NCBI RefSeq assembly: GCF_900109915.1
Contig: NZ_FOBU01000002.1
Location: 1,319,170 to 1,383,169 of the forward strand
Direction of reading: 5' to 3'
Source: Luteibacter sp. UNCMF331Sha3.1
Lineage (GTDB): Bacteria; Pseudomonadota; Gammaproteobacteria; Xanthomonadales; Rhodanobacteraceae
DNA length: 64,000 nt
The notes under the pieces are model-generated. The model had not been told where the DNA came from. It worked only from the letters and a program-made list of their open reading frames with translations, and ran no database searches. Below, in pieces: positions 38,528 through 49,193 of this stretch. Position 1 is the stretch's first letter. Each line of letters opens with the position of its first letter. The position numbers were made by a program, and so were the translations under genes.

Positions 38528-39379
38528 TCAGGAAAGTGCGGCGAGTTCGGTGTCGGTGAAGTCCGCTTCCAGCGCGATGGACCGCTGTTCGTCGAGTTCG
38601 GCGAGGCGCGCCGTGAGCGCGCGCCGGACGTTCGCATACGCGTCCGCACCCAGCACGAGGCGCTTCGGCAAAGGGCCCGTCGTGTCGGCCAGGCGGATCA
38701 TGGCGTCGGTCATGCGATCCGGATCGCCCTTGATCACCCATTCGCCCTTGATGGCCTCGCGCAGCCGATCGGCGGGCGTTCCGGCGTAGTCGGCGAGGGG
38801 TTGCGCGCGCGCGAGATTCGCGCCGAATTCCGTCCGGGCGGCACCGGGCTCCACGAGCGTGAACGCGATCCCGAACGGCGCGACCTCCTGCGCCACCGCC
38901 TCGACGAACCCTTCGATGCCCCACTTGGTCGCGTGGTAGAGGCCGAAGGCCGGATAGGCGATCTGGCCGCCCTCGCTCGACACCTGCAGGATGCGACCAC
39001 CACCCTGGTGGCGAAGATGCGGCAGCACCGCGCGGATCACCGCGATCGAGCCGATCAGGTTCGTGTCGACGATGTCCCTCACCTGCCGGTCGGTCGCTTC
39101 CTCGCCGGCGCCGAGCAGGCCATACCCCGCGTTGCTCACGACCACGTCGATGCGACCGACCGAGGCGAAGGCGTCGTCGACGGCGCGGCGCACGGCCGCC
39201 TGGTCGGCCAGATCGACGGGCAGCACGCGCACGCGTCCCGGGTGGGCCGCATCCAGATCGGAAAGGGCGTCCGCCCGGCGGCTGGTGCCGACGACGGTGT
39301 CGCCCCGGGCGAGCACCTTTTCCGCGATAAGGCGGCCGAGGCCGGACGAGACGCCTGTGATGAGCCAGTTCGTTGTCAT
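38528..39379 (-). CDS. SDR-family oxidoreductase
   Basis: A 283-residue SDR. ITGVSSGLGRLIAEKVL is the cofactor site (residues 7-16 region), SNAGYGLLG the NNAG equivalent, QVSSEGGQ the catalytic Ser and YHATKWGIEGF the Tyr and Lys. The long C-terminus resembles 17-beta-HSD-like SDRs. The ATG at 39379 has AAGGAG-type upstream signal (GGCCCTCCTTCATGAC on the plus strand reads AAGGAGG on the minus). Divergent from LysR 3. Confidence 0.91.
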   Translation of the reverse strand: MTTNWLITGVSSGLGRLIAEKVLARGDTVVGTSRRADALSDLDAAHPGRVRVLPVDLADQAAVRRAVDDAFASVGRIDVVVSNAGYGLLGAGEEATDRQVRDIVDTNLIGSIAVIRAVLPHLRHQGGGRILQVSSEGGQIAYPAFGLYHATKWGIEGFVEAVAQEVAPFGIAFTLVEPGAARTEFGANLARAQPLADYAGTPADRLREAIKGEWVIKGDPDRMTDAMIRLADTTGPLPKRLVLGADAYANVRRALTARLAELDEQRSIALEADFTDTELAALS

Positions 39380-39479
39380 GAAGGAGGGCCTGTGAGTAGG
39401 TGATGTCCTCACCATAGGCCCGGCCTGCCTGACTCACCAGACGTTGCAATCCGCATGGCTTACTGCAGAATCGCCATCA

Positions 39480-40400
39480 ATGGCACGCCCGTCGCTCAAT
39501 GACCTCGCCGCCTTCGTCGCCGTCGCCACGCACCGGAGTTTCCGGCGCGCCGCCGACGAGCTGGGTACGGCGCCGTCGACGCTCAGCCACGCCATGCGGG
39601 CACTGGAAGAGCGCATGGGTGTGCGCCTGCTCAACCGGACGACGCGTAGCGTGTCGCCGACGGAAGCCGGCACGCGGCTGCTCGGGCACCTTCAGGGCGC
39701 GCTCGCCTCGCTCGACGCCGCGCTCGAGAGCGTCGCGGATTTTCGCGGACGCGTGACGGGTACCGTGCGGGTCAACGCGCCGCGGCTCGCGGCGGCGATG
39801 CTCGTGCGCGACGTTCTGCCGGCGATGGCGGACCGCTTTCCGGATGTCACGGTGGACCTCGTGGTCGAAGGCGAGCTGGTCGACATCGTTTCCGCCGGAT
39901 TCGACGCGGGCGTGCGACTGATCGAATCCATTCCGAAAGACATGATCGCCGTACCGATGTCGGCGCCGATGCGTTTCGTCTGCGTCGCGTCGCCCGTCTA
40001 TCTCGGGCGGGCCGGCACCCCGGGCACGCCGGACGAGCTGACCCGCCACCGCTGCATCGGCCATCGCATGCCGAGCGGCAAGCTCTACCGGTGGGAGTTC
40101 GCGCGCGGCGGCACGACGCTGGTCGTGGATGCCGCGGGCCCCGTCGTTCTCGACGACGAGGCGCTGATGGTCGAGGCGGCGGTGAAGGGGCTCGGCATCG
40201 CATACGTGCCGGAACCGGCCGCCGCGCCGGACATCGCGGCCGGCCGTCTCGTGGAGGTGCTCGCACCCTGGATGGCGGATGCCGAGGCGATCGCCGTCTA
40301 TTACCCCGGCCATCGCGCCGTACCGCCGGCGCTGCGCGCGTTTCTGGATGTGGTGCGGGAAACGCCGAAGAGCCCGCCGCTGGCTCCCGCCAGTGCGTGA
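39480..40400 (+). CDS. LysR-family transcriptional regulator (LysR 3)
   Basis: A 306-residue regulator with HTH FVAVATHRSFRRAADELG and PSTLSHAMRALEERMGVRLL. The effector domain contains GFDAGVRLIESIPKDMIAV, similar to LysR 1, suggesting related inducers. The ATG at 39480 is chosen. It is divergent from the SDR-RidA-GST group with a 100-base shared region and its end abuts the convergent LysR 4 (2-base gap). Confidence 0.92.
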   Translation: MARPSLNDLAAFVAVATHRSFRRAADELGTAPSTLSHAMRALEERMGVRLLNRTTRSVSPTEAGTRLLGHLQGALASLDAALESVADFRGRVTGTVRVNAPRLAAAMLVRDVLPAMADRFPDVTVDLVVEGELVDIVSAGFDAGVRLIESIPKDMIAVPMSAPMRFVCVASPVYLGRAGTPGTPDELTRHRCIGHRMPSGKLYRWEFARGGTTLVVDAAGPVVLDDEALMVEAAVKGLGIAYVPEPAAAPDIAAGRLVEVLAPWMADAEAIAVYYPGHRAVPPALRAFLDVVRETPKSPPLAPASA

Positions 40401-40402
40401 CG

Positions 40403-41341
40403 TCACAGAGGCCGGAGACCCGCCCCGGGCTGCCACAGCTCCTTGCGCGGAATGCGTTCCGCGATGAAATCCACGAACGCCCGCACACGCGTGGCCAGAT
40501 GCTCGTGCCCGACGAACACCGCGTGGATCACCTGCAGGTTGCCCGCGTTGTAGGGCTCGAGCACCGGCACCAGCAGGCCGGCCTCGATATCGCGGTCCAC
40601 GTGATAGGTCGCGAGGCGCGCGATGCCGAGGCCTTCCAGTGCCATGCGGCGCATCGTCTCGCCGTTGTTGACCTGGAAATTGCCCCGGACCGGTACGGGC
40701 GAGGACTGGCCGGTGGCCGGATCGAGGAACGGCCACTCGTGGAACGAGCGACCCAGGTTGAACGTCAGGCAGTTATGGCGTGCGAGATCCGCGGGCGTTT
40801 CGGGCATGCCATGACGCTCGAGGTACGCGGGCGAGGCGAACGCGACGAACCGCGCCTCGCAGATGCGCCGCGCTTTCAATCCGGAGTCGGGCAGGGTGCC
40901 GACGCGGATCGCCACGTCCGCGCGGTCCTCGACGAGGTCCACCATGTTGTCGTTGAGCGACAGGTCGAGCTGGACGTCCGGATAGGCCGCGAGGAACGCG
41001 GGAACGAGCGGCACGATCCGGCGCACGCCGAAAGACACCGAGGCGTTGACGCGCAGTTTGCCCGACGGGGTCGCGGCGCCACCGTGCGCCACCAGCCGCT
41101 CGGCTTCGTCAATGTCCGCCAAGACGCGCAGCGCGCGCTCGTAATAGGTTTCGCCCTCCGGCGTCAGCTGAAGCGTGCGCGTGGTCCGCACGATGAGGCG
41201 GGTGCCGAGCCGGCCTTCGAGACGGGCGACGATCTTGCTGATGGCGGACGGGGATAGACCGAAACTTCGCGCGGCCGCGGCGAAACTACCGGTCTGTACC
41301 ACGCGCATGAAGGCTCCCATCTCGCCGGCTCGGTTGTCCAT
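40403..41341 (-). CDS. LysR-family transcriptional regulator (LysR 4)
   Basis: A 312-residue regulator. The HTH reads MRVVQTGSFAAAARSFGLS and SAISKIVARLEGRLGTRLI. Its effector domain is of the standard kind. It converges with LysR 3 and is divergent from the aldo/keto reductase - old-yellow-enzyme unit across a 172-base region, the likely target. Effector unknown. Confidence 0.92.
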   Translation of the reverse strand: MDNRAGEMGAFMRVVQTGSFAAAARSFGLSPSAISKIVARLEGRLGTRLIVRTTRTLQLTPEGETYYERALRVLADIDEAERLVAHGGAATPSGKLRVNASVSFGVRRIVPLVPAFLAAYPDVQLDLSLNDNMVDLVEDRADVAIRVGTLPDSGLKARRICEARFVAFASPAYLERHGMPETPADLARHNCLTFNLGRSFHEWPFLDPATGQSSPVPVRGNFQVNNGETMRRMALEGLGIARLATYHVDRDIEAGLLVPVLEPYNAGNLQVIHAVFVGHEHLATRVRAFVDFIAERIPRKELWQPGAGLRPL

Positions 41342-41513
41342 GCTGGTGCCTCATTCTTGAATTCATGGAACGAGTGTCTATACCGCCGGCTGGCTTGTCG
41401 CAAGCGGACGTGCGTTTCATATTACTCGTCATCGCCGGCCGGACGCATCGCTCGCGAACATATTCACGATCGTCCGGATCGAATCGACATCGTCCATCAT
41501 CCCGGAGCATTCC

Positions 41514-42524
41514 ATGAGCATCCGTCAGTACCTCCCCCATGGTCCCCTCGGTTTCGGTACCGCGCCGCTGGGCAACATGTTCCGCGACATCCCCGAGGAC
41601 GAGGCGCTCGCCACGGTCGAGGCCGCCTGGGACGCCGGCACGCGTTACTTCGACACGGCGCCGCTGTACGGCGCGGGTCTGTCCGAGATCCGCCTGGGCA
41701 AGGCGCTGGCGAAGCACAAGCGCGAAGACTACGTGCTGAGCACCAAGGTCGGTCGCGTGATCCTCGACGAGATCGATCCCGACCAGAAGCTGGGTCAGGC
41801 GGGTCAGCTCTTCGCCGCCGGCCTGCCGAACAAGGTCGTCAACGACTATTCCGAGAAGGGCACGATGCTGTCGATCGAAGGCAGCCTGAAGCGCCTCGGC
41901 GTCGACCACATCGACTTCGTGTGGGTGCACGACGTGGCACAGGACTTCTACCGCGACGAGTGGCTGGCCATGTTCGAGTCCGCCCGCAAGGGCGCGTTCG
42001 TGGCACTCGACCGGCTGCGCGACGAAGGCGTCATCAAGGGATGGGGCCTCGGGGTGAACAAGACCGAGCCGGTCGAGATCCTGCTTGGCCTCGACGCGCC
42101 ACGCCCGGACGCCACGCCGCTCGCTGGCCGCTACACGCTGCTCGACCACGCGCACGCGCTCCAGCGCCTGATGCCCGCTGCCGCGGCACGCGGCGTCGAC
42201 ATCGTCGTCGGTGGTCCGTACAGCTCGGGCATCCTCGCCGGTGGCAAGCATTTCGAATACGCGGAGGCGTCGCCGGAGATCGTCGCACGTGTCGAGAAGA
42301 TCAAGGCCACGGCCGCGCGCTTCGACGTGCCGATCAAGGCCGCGGCGCTGCAGTTCTCGTTGGCCAATCCGGCCGTCGCCGCGGTCATCCCGGGCGCCAG
42401 CAAGCCGGAACGCATCCGTGAGGACCATGCCGCGCTCAATACCGCCATCCCCGCCGATTTCTGGGTCCACATGCGCGAGCAGGGCCTGGTCTCGCCGGAT
42501 GCCCCGCTGCCCATCGATCGATAG
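41514..42524 (+). CDS. Aldo/keto reductase
   Basis: A 336-residue AKR barrel protein. RYFDTAPLYGAGLSEIRLGKAL holds the catalytic Asp and Tyr, STKVGR the Lys, and DFVWVHDVAQDF the His. The sequence resembles the pyridoxal 4-dehydrogenase / D-threo-aldose 1-dehydrogenase branch. Near the C-terminus VIPGASKPERIRE binds the NADPH phosphate. It is followed 83 bases later by the OYE gene; both probably respond to LysR 4. Confidence 0.9.
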   Translation: MSIRQYLPHGPLGFGTAPLGNMFRDIPEDEALATVEAAWDAGTRYFDTAPLYGAGLSEIRLGKALAKHKREDYVLSTKVGRVILDEIDPDQKLGQAGQLFAAGLPNKVVNDYSEKGTMLSIEGSLKRLGVDHIDFVWVHDVAQDFYRDEWLAMFESARKGAFVALDRLRDEGVIKGWGLGVNKTEPVEILLGLDAPRPDATPLAGRYTLLDHAHALQRLMPAAAARGVDIVVGGPYSSGILAGGKHFEYAEASPEIVARVEKIKATAARFDVPIKAAALQFSLANPAVAAVIPGASKPERIREDHAALNTAIPADFWVHMREQGLVSPDAPLPIDR

Positions 42525-42607
42525 AAATCGCCAATCCCGCGCGTGCCGTCATGGGGAACCCTGTGTCGGCGCGTCGCGCTCCGCCTCCCTTCATCCAAGG
42601 AATCCCC

Positions 42608-43768
42608 ATGGCGCATTCCGCGCTCTTTTCACCTATCCGCGTGCGTAACCTCGAACTGGCCAATCGCATCGTCATCGCGCCGATGTGCCAGTACTCGGCC
42701 GAGAACGGCCTGATGAACGACTGGCACCATATCCACCTGGGTCAGCTGGCGATGTCCGGCGCGGCCCTGCTCACGATCGAAGCGAGCGCGGTGCTGCCGG
42801 AAGGCCGCATCACGTGGGGCGACGTCGGCCTCTACGACGACGCGACCGAGGCCGCGATGGCGTCCACCCTCGAGAGCGTGCGCCGCTGGTCGGATGCCGG
42901 CATCGGCGTGCAGCTGTCCCACGCGGGCCGCAAGGCCTCGACCGAGCTGCCGTGGGCCGGCGGGCATCAGATCGCTCCCGACCACGAGCATGGCTGGCAG
43001 ACGGTGGCGCCGTCGGCCATCCCGTTCACCCACGGCACGCACGCACCGGTCGCGCTCGACCGCGAGGGCATGATCCGTATCCGCGACGCTTTCGCCACCG
43101 CGGCGACGCGCGCGGCGCGCATCGGGCTCGATTTCGTGCAGATCCACGCCGCGCACGGATACCTGCTCCATCAGTTCCTCTCGCCGCTGTCGAACCAGCG
43201 CACCGATGAATACGGCGGCTCGCTCGAGAACCGCATGCGCTTTCCGCTCGAGGTGTTCGACGCGGTACGCGCGGCGTTTCCGGCCGATCGCAATGTGACG
43301 GTGCGCGTGTCGGCCACCGACTGGGTCGACGGCGGCTGGGATATCGAACAGACGGTGGCCTTCGCGAAGGCGCTGGAAGCCCGTGGCTGCGACGCCATCC
43401 ACGTCTCCACCGGCGGCCTGCACGAAGCGCAGAAGATCGCCGTGGGCCCGAGCTACCAGGTTCCCCACGCGCGGGCGGTGAAGCAGGCGGTGTCCATTCC
43501 CGTCGTGGCGGTCGGCCTGATCACGAGCCCCGAGCAGGCCGAGGCCATCGTGGCCACGGGCGATGCGGACATGGTCGCCATCGCGCGCGCGGTGCTCTAC
43601 AACCCGCGCTGGCCGTGGCACGCCGCGGCGGAACTCGGTGCGACGGTCCGTCCGCCCAAGCAGTACCTGCGCTCGCAGCCGTCGAAGCATCGCCACCTGT
43701 TCGGCGTGAACGGACCGGTGGGCGCGACCCCGACCTGGGTGCGCGACGAGGACGGTGCCTATCGTTGA
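42608..43768 (+). CDS. NADH:flavin oxidoreductase, old yellow enzyme (YqjM-type)
   Basis: A 386-residue FMN-dependent ene-reductase. IAPMCQYSAENG carries the Cys (Cys27) that tunes FMN in YqjM/XenA-type enzymes; HLGQLAMSGAAL, the substrate-binding HAAHGYLLHQFLSPLSNQR and the FMN phosphate site GLITSPEQAE are intact. Such enzymes reduce activated C=C bonds or nitro groups. The ATG at 42608 is preferred. It lies in the AKR-OYE-NTF2 row. Confidence 0.93.
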   Translation: MAHSALFSPIRVRNLELANRIVIAPMCQYSAENGLMNDWHHIHLGQLAMSGAALLTIEASAVLPEGRITWGDVGLYDDATEAAMASTLESVRRWSDAGIGVQLSHAGRKASTELPWAGGHQIAPDHEHGWQTVAPSAIPFTHGTHAPVALDREGMIRIRDAFATAATRAARIGLDFVQIHAAHGYLLHQFLSPLSNQRTDEYGGSLENRMRFPLEVFDAVRAAFPADRNVTVRVSATDWVDGGWDIEQTVAFAKALEARGCDAIHVSTGGLHEAQKIAVGPSYQVPHARAVKQAVSIPVVAVGLITSPEQAEAIVATGDADMVAIARAVLYNPRWPWHAAAELGATVRPPKQYLRSQPSKHRHLFGVNGPVGATPTWVRDEDGAYR

Positions 43769-43805
43769 TTTTGTTCAATCCATCGGGACCGCCTGCGATT
43801 AGTGT

Positions 43806-43829
43806 GAAGCCTCCCATCAAGGAGGCTTC
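43806..43829 (+). promoter_or_regulatory. Hairpin covering the Shine-Dalgarno of the DUF1348 gene
   Basis: GAAGCCTCC (43806-43814) pairs with GGAGGCTTC (43821-43829) across a 6-base loop. The right arm contains the only good ribosome-binding site, GGAGG, nine bases before the ATG at 43835. The hairpin may hide the site until unfolded, or may terminate the upstream transcript. Confidence 0.5.
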
Positions 43830-43834
43830 CGCTC

Positions 43835-44296
43835 ATGGCCGCACCGTTCCCACCTTTCACGCACGAGACCGCCACGCAGAAAGTCCGCCTTGCCGAGGAC
43901 GGCTGGAACAGCCGCGATCCCGCGAAGGTCTCGCTGGCGTATAGCCCCGACAGCAAATGGCGCAACCGCGCCGAGTTCGCCAACGGCCGCGAGGAGATCG
44001 TGGCGTTCCTCACCCGCAAGTGGGCGAAGGAACACGAATACCGTCTGATCAAGGAACTCTGGGCCTTCACCGGCGACCGGATCGCCGTGCGTTTCGCGTA
44101 CGAATGGCACGACGACAGCGGCAACTGGTTCCGCTCCTACGGCAACGAGAACTGGGCGTTCGACGAGAAGGGCGAGATGCACCATCGCTACGCGTGCATC
44201 AACGACCTGCCGATCAAGGAAAGCGACCGCAAGTTCCATTGGCCGCTGGGTCGCCGCCCGGACGACCACCCGGGTCTTTCCGATCTCGGTCTCTGA
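43835..44296 (+). CDS. DUF1348 NTF2-like protein
   Basis: A 153-residue protein. Segments [43 protein letters not shown] and [21 protein letters not shown] match the DUF1348 family, which has an NTF2-like fold. Function unknown; frequent neighbours are redox enzymes, as here. It lies 66 bases after the OYE gene. Confidence 0.87.
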   Translation: MAAPFPPFTHETATQKVRLAEDGWNSRDPAKVSLAYSPDSKWRNRAEFANGREEIVAFLTRKWAKEHEYRLIKELWAFTGDRIAVRFAYEWHDDSGNWFRSYGNENWAFDEKGEMHHRYACINDLPIKESDRKFHWPLGRRPDDHPGLSDLGL

Positions 44297-44372
44297 GGGC
44301 GCGCATGCGACGGATGGCGCGCGCCGGCGGGACGCGGGATCATGCTCGGCTCGACCAACGGAAACGCCGGGC

Positions 44373-44924
44373 ATGACGAAGGAACCGAAGCGCTGCGCGT
44401 GGGCGGGCAGCGATCCGCTGTACACCGCGTACCACGACACCGAGTGGGGTGTGCCGCTGCATGATTCGCGGATGCTCTGGGAGCAGCTGATGCTCGAGGG
44501 CTTCCAGGCCGGCCTGTCGTGGATCACGATCCTGCGCAAGCGCGAGAACTTCCGGAAGGCCTTCAAGGGATTCGATCCGGCGAAGGTCGCCCGCTTCGGC
44601 GAAAAGGACATCGTCCGCCTGCTGGACGATGCGGGCATCATCCGGTCGCGCGCGAAGATCGAGGCGACGATCGCCGGAGCGCGCATCTACGAAAGCATGC
44701 GCGAGCAGGGCGAATCGTTCGACGCGTATTGCTGGTCGTTCACCGACGGCAAGGTGTTGCGCGGCGACGGGCGCACCGTGCCGGCGCAGACGCCGCTCTC
44801 CGTCACGATCTCTAAAGACCTGAAAAAGCGCGGCTTCAAGTTCGTCGGCCCGACGATCACCTACGCCTGGATGCAGGCGGTAGGGATCGTCGACGACCAC
44901 ACGGCGGGATGCTTCCGCCGCTGA
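44373..44924 (+). CDS. tag: DNA-3-methyladenine glycosylase I
   Basis: A 183-residue HhH-related repair enzyme that removes 3-methyladenine from DNA. The structural zinc ligands are Cys8, His21, His176 and Cys180; the catalytic-site Glu is Glu42 in MLEGFQAGLSW. YHDTEWGVPLHDSRMLWEQL and CWSFTDGKV are standard. It is the second alkyl-base glycosylase in the window beside the YcaQ-type one. It starts 76 bases after the DUF1348 gene and converges with the AhpD-like gene. Confidence 0.96.
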   Translation: MTKEPKRCAWAGSDPLYTAYHDTEWGVPLHDSRMLWEQLMLEGFQAGLSWITILRKRENFRKAFKGFDPAKVARFGEKDIVRLLDDAGIIRSRAKIEATIAGARIYESMREQGESFDAYCWSFTDGKVLRGDGRTVPAQTPLSVTISKDLKKRGFKFVGPTITYAWMQAVGIVDDHTAGCFRR

Positions 44925-44930
44925 CGCGCG

Positions 44931-45401
44931 TCACGCGGCCGCGCGGGCCAGCTTCGACGCCGCGGCCGGCGTGTTGCGGAAGGCGACGCCGAGGCGGTTG
45001 AACGCGCTCATGAGGGCGATGGCCACCGAGAGATCCGACAGCTCCTTTTCGTTGAACTCGGCGGACGCCGCGGCGTAGTCCTCGTCCGGCACGCCGGTCT
45101 GGGCGACGTTGGCGAGCGACTCGGCCCACGCCAGCGCGGCCTGTTCGCGCGCGGTGAACACGTCGCCGGCTTCGCGCCACGCGGGCGTGAGAATCAGCTT
45201 CTCGAAGGGCACGCCGTGCTTCACCAGATCCTGCGAGTGCATGTCGATGCAGTACGCGCAGTTGTTGATCTGGGAGACCCGCAGATAGACCAGGTCCACC
45301 AGATTCCCGTCCAGACCGCTCTGGGCGAGGTAGCCATGGACCGCGATAAGGCCCTTGACGCTGTCCGGCGCGGCTTTCATGTAGTTGATGCGCTTGCTCA
45401 T
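44931..45401 (-). CDS. AhpD-like carboxymuconolactone decarboxylase-family protein
   Basis: A 156-residue peroxidase-like protein. The redox motif is Cys48-x2-Cys51 with His55 (NNCAYCIDMHSQD), typical of the AhpD-like alkylhydroperoxidase core. LTPAWREAGDVFTAREQAALAWAES and the LMSAFNRLGVAF helix complete the fold. It probably reduces peroxides with a thiol partner. Divergent from the MocR-type regulator (105-base gap), its likely controller. Confidence 0.9.
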   Translation of the reverse strand: MSKRINYMKAAPDSVKGLIAVHGYLAQSGLDGNLVDLVYLRVSQINNCAYCIDMHSQDLVKHGVPFEKLILTPAWREAGDVFTAREQAALAWAESLANVAQTGVPDEDYAAASAEFNEKELSDLSVAIALMSAFNRLGVAFRNTPAAASKLARAAA

Positions 45402-45506
45402 GCTCGTGACTCCAGAGGGTGGGTGGGGAGGACAGGGGTTATCGTGCGCCCGGCTCGGGACACGGGAAAGAGCCAAGATCGGTCGCCGCGGATGTACCAT
45501 CCCTCC

Positions 45507-46904
45507 ATGGACGGGTCCTTCGGCATACAGCTCGATCGCGGCGGGCGACAGTCGTTGTCCGGACAGATCGCGGACGGCATCCGGGCCGCGATCCGCGACG
45601 GGCGTCTCGCACCGGGTGCGCGGTTGCCCTCGTGGAACGATCTGGCCGCGCAGTTGGGCGTCGCGCGCGGCACGGTGCGCGCGGCCTACGAGCGATTGGC
45701 CGATGGCCAGTTCGTGGTGCCTTCCGGTGCCGCGGGTACGCGCGTTGCGCGTCGACCGCCGGCGACCCGACCGGCCACCGAGCCCGTCCGGGGTCAGTCG
45801 TCGCTCGGCGCGTTTCCGGCCGGAGCGATCCGGCCGATGCCGTTCCAGGTGGGTGTACCTGCCGCCGATCTGTTTCCCGCGACGCTCTGGTCGCGCATGC
45901 TCGCCCACGCGGCGCGATCGATCGGTCCCCTCGGCTATCCCGACGCACGGGGCGAGCCGGAGCTGCGGGCCGAGATCGCCGGTTACCTGGCGGTGGCACG
46001 CGGTTTCGCCTGCCATCCCGCGCAGGTCTTCGTCACCCACGGCTATGCGGGAGCGTGCAGCATCGTGCTGCGTGCGCTGAAGCTGCACGGCGCGGCGGCG
46101 TGGGTGGAAGACCCGGGCTATCCCTTCGCGCGCACCGCGCTGGGCTGGGCGGGCGTCACGCCGGTGCCCGTGCCCGTCGACGAGGAGGGCCTGGTCGTGG
46201 CCGAGGGTATCCGCCGTGCCCCCGACGCCGCGGTCGCGCTCGTGACGGCGGGGCAACAGGCTCCGCTCGGCATGCCCCTGTCGCTCGAACGACGGCATGC
46301 GTTGCTCGACTGGGCGCACTCGGGCGACCGCTGGGTGATCGAAGACGATTACCTCGGCGAGCTCCAGCTCGCGCGCCATGCGGCGCCCGCGCTCGCATCG
46401 ATGGACGCGCGCCGCGTGATCCACATCGGCAGCTTCAGCAAGACGATGGCGCCGGCGTTGCGTGTCGGTTACCTCGTGGTCCCGCACGACCTGATCGGCG
46501 CGATCGGCGAAGTCGTGGGCACCCTGGACCCGGCGCCGCCACCGATCCTGCAGCACGCGTTGACGGCGTTCATGCACGACGGCCACTACCTGCGGCACCT
46601 GCGCCGGATGAAGCGCGCGTATGCCGAGCGCCGGGCGGCGCTTTCGAACGCGCTGCAACGTCTCGGCGTGCCGCACGACGCGACGGGGTTGTCGGTGATC
46701 GCCCGATTGCCCGACGGTGTCGACGACCTCACGGTGGTGCAGGCGGCGCTGGAGGTCGACCTTTCGCCGGTACCGCTGTCGCCCTGGTACAGCGGCGACG
46801 TGTCGCGACACGGCCTGATCCTCGGCGTCACGAACGTGCCGGCGGAGCGGGCCGCGGGATACGTCGAACGTCTGTGGGACATCGTCCGCCGCCAGCTGCC
46901 GTAG
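45507..46904 (+). CDS. MocR-type PLP-dependent transcriptional regulator (GntR/aminotransferase)
   Basis: A 465-residue regulator with an N-terminal GntR winged HTH (ADGIRAAIRDGRLAPGARLPS, QLGVARGTVRAAYERLADG) and a C-terminal fold-type I aminotransferase domain. The PLP lysine is Lys312 in SFSKTMAPALR. Such proteins sense PLP or an amino-acid adduct, as PdxR and GabR do. Start ATG at 45507 is chosen; ATG at 45492 is an alternative. It faces the AhpD-like gene, the probable target. Confidence 0.88.
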   Translation: MDGSFGIQLDRGGRQSLSGQIADGIRAAIRDGRLAPGARLPSWNDLAAQLGVARGTVRAAYERLADGQFVVPSGAAGTRVARRPPATRPATEPVRGQSSLGAFPAGAIRPMPFQVGVPAADLFPATLWSRMLAHAARSIGPLGYPDARGEPELRAEIAGYLAVARGFACHPAQVFVTHGYAGACSIVLRALKLHGAAAWVEDPGYPFARTALGWAGVTPVPVPVDEEGLVVAEGIRRAPDAAVALVTAGQQAPLGMPLSLERRHALLDWAHSGDRWVIEDDYLGELQLARHAAPALASMDARRVIHIGSFSKTMAPALRVGYLVVPHDLIGAIGEVVGTLDPAPPPILQHALTAFMHDGHYLRHLRRMKRAYAERRAALSNALQRLGVPHDATGLSVIARLPDGVDDLTVVQAALEVDLSPVPLSPWYSGDVSRHGLILGVTNVPAERAAGYVERLWDIVRRQLP

Positions 46905-48261
<1,357 letters not shown>

Positions 48262-48265
<4 letters not shown>

Positions 48266-49173
48266 GAAGCGGGACTATAGCCTATCGGTGTGGCGTGCTC
48301 GCGAAGCGTTTCCAGCACGTGCGAGGCGTCGCGGGCGAAGCGGCGTATGGCGCGGTCCAGCTGGGCATCGCGACCACGTCGCAGGTCGCGCTCGAGCGCC
48401 AGGCCGATGCGTGCCAGTTCGCTGGCTTCGGCCATGCCGAGCGCGCCGGATACGCGATGAAGCCAGGCGCCCAGCGAGGACACGCCGGGTGCGTCCAGCA
48501 GGGCGTCGAGGCCGGCCAGGTCGCGACTCAGGGCCTCGTCGAGCGCGGCGATGACCTCGCGCAACGCGGCATCGCCGCCCAGGGTGTCGCGCAGCGACGC
48601 GACGTCGATGCGCGGCGCGGGGCGGGGCAGATCGAAGCCGACTTCGACGATGGCGCGGCTGCCGATGTCGCCACCGGACTCCACGTGGATCGTGCCGCCG
48701 AACGGGGCGATCGCGGCGGACGCGGCACGAAGGCGCTCGTCGCCGTCGCGCGTGTCCGCCGTGTTCTCGTCGGCGACGGTGAAGTGCACGATCTGCGAGC
48801 TCGCGTCGTCGCCCACGACGTCCACGTGCAGCGCGACGCGCCAGGTACGTCGCGTGAGCGAGCGGTCGAGCAGCAGGCGCAGCGCGTCGCCGAGCGGAAC
48901 GATGGGGCCGGAGAGATCCGGCGCGAGGGCAGGATCGATGTCGAGTTCGAGCCGCATGCCGCGGGCCCGCGCTTCGTGCGCGTAGTGGCGGCCCAGCGTC
49001 GCGAGAAGCTGGGGAAGCGTTCCGCATTCGCGCAGGCGTGCGCGGAAGCCGATACCACGGCAAGCGGATAACAGCGATGCGATACGCCGGCGCAGTGGCG
49101 TCGCAAGGCGCGATGTGCTCAACTCTGCCCCCCGTCGACGGCGCGACAGACCCGCCCGCCACGGACTGGACAA
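48262..49173 (-). CDS. Hpt-domain phosphotransfer protein with degenerate HATPase-like region
   Basis: About 303 residues from a TTG at 49173 (start uncertain; no ATG fits until 48957). Residues about 60-185 look like a worn histidine-kinase ATPase domain (MRLELDIDPALAPD, FTVADENTAD, GGTIHVESGGDIGSRAIVEV) without clear N- or G-box residues and without a HisKA domain. Residues about 190-290 form an Hpt helical bundle whose His239 in AWLHRVSGALG is the likely phospho-accepting site. No transmembrane segment is seen. It may relay phosphate to the divergent RcsB-like regulator, as RcsD does. Coupled with the sirtuin gene. Confidence 0.7.
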
Positions 49174-49193
49174 GCAGGATAAGGATGGATCGA

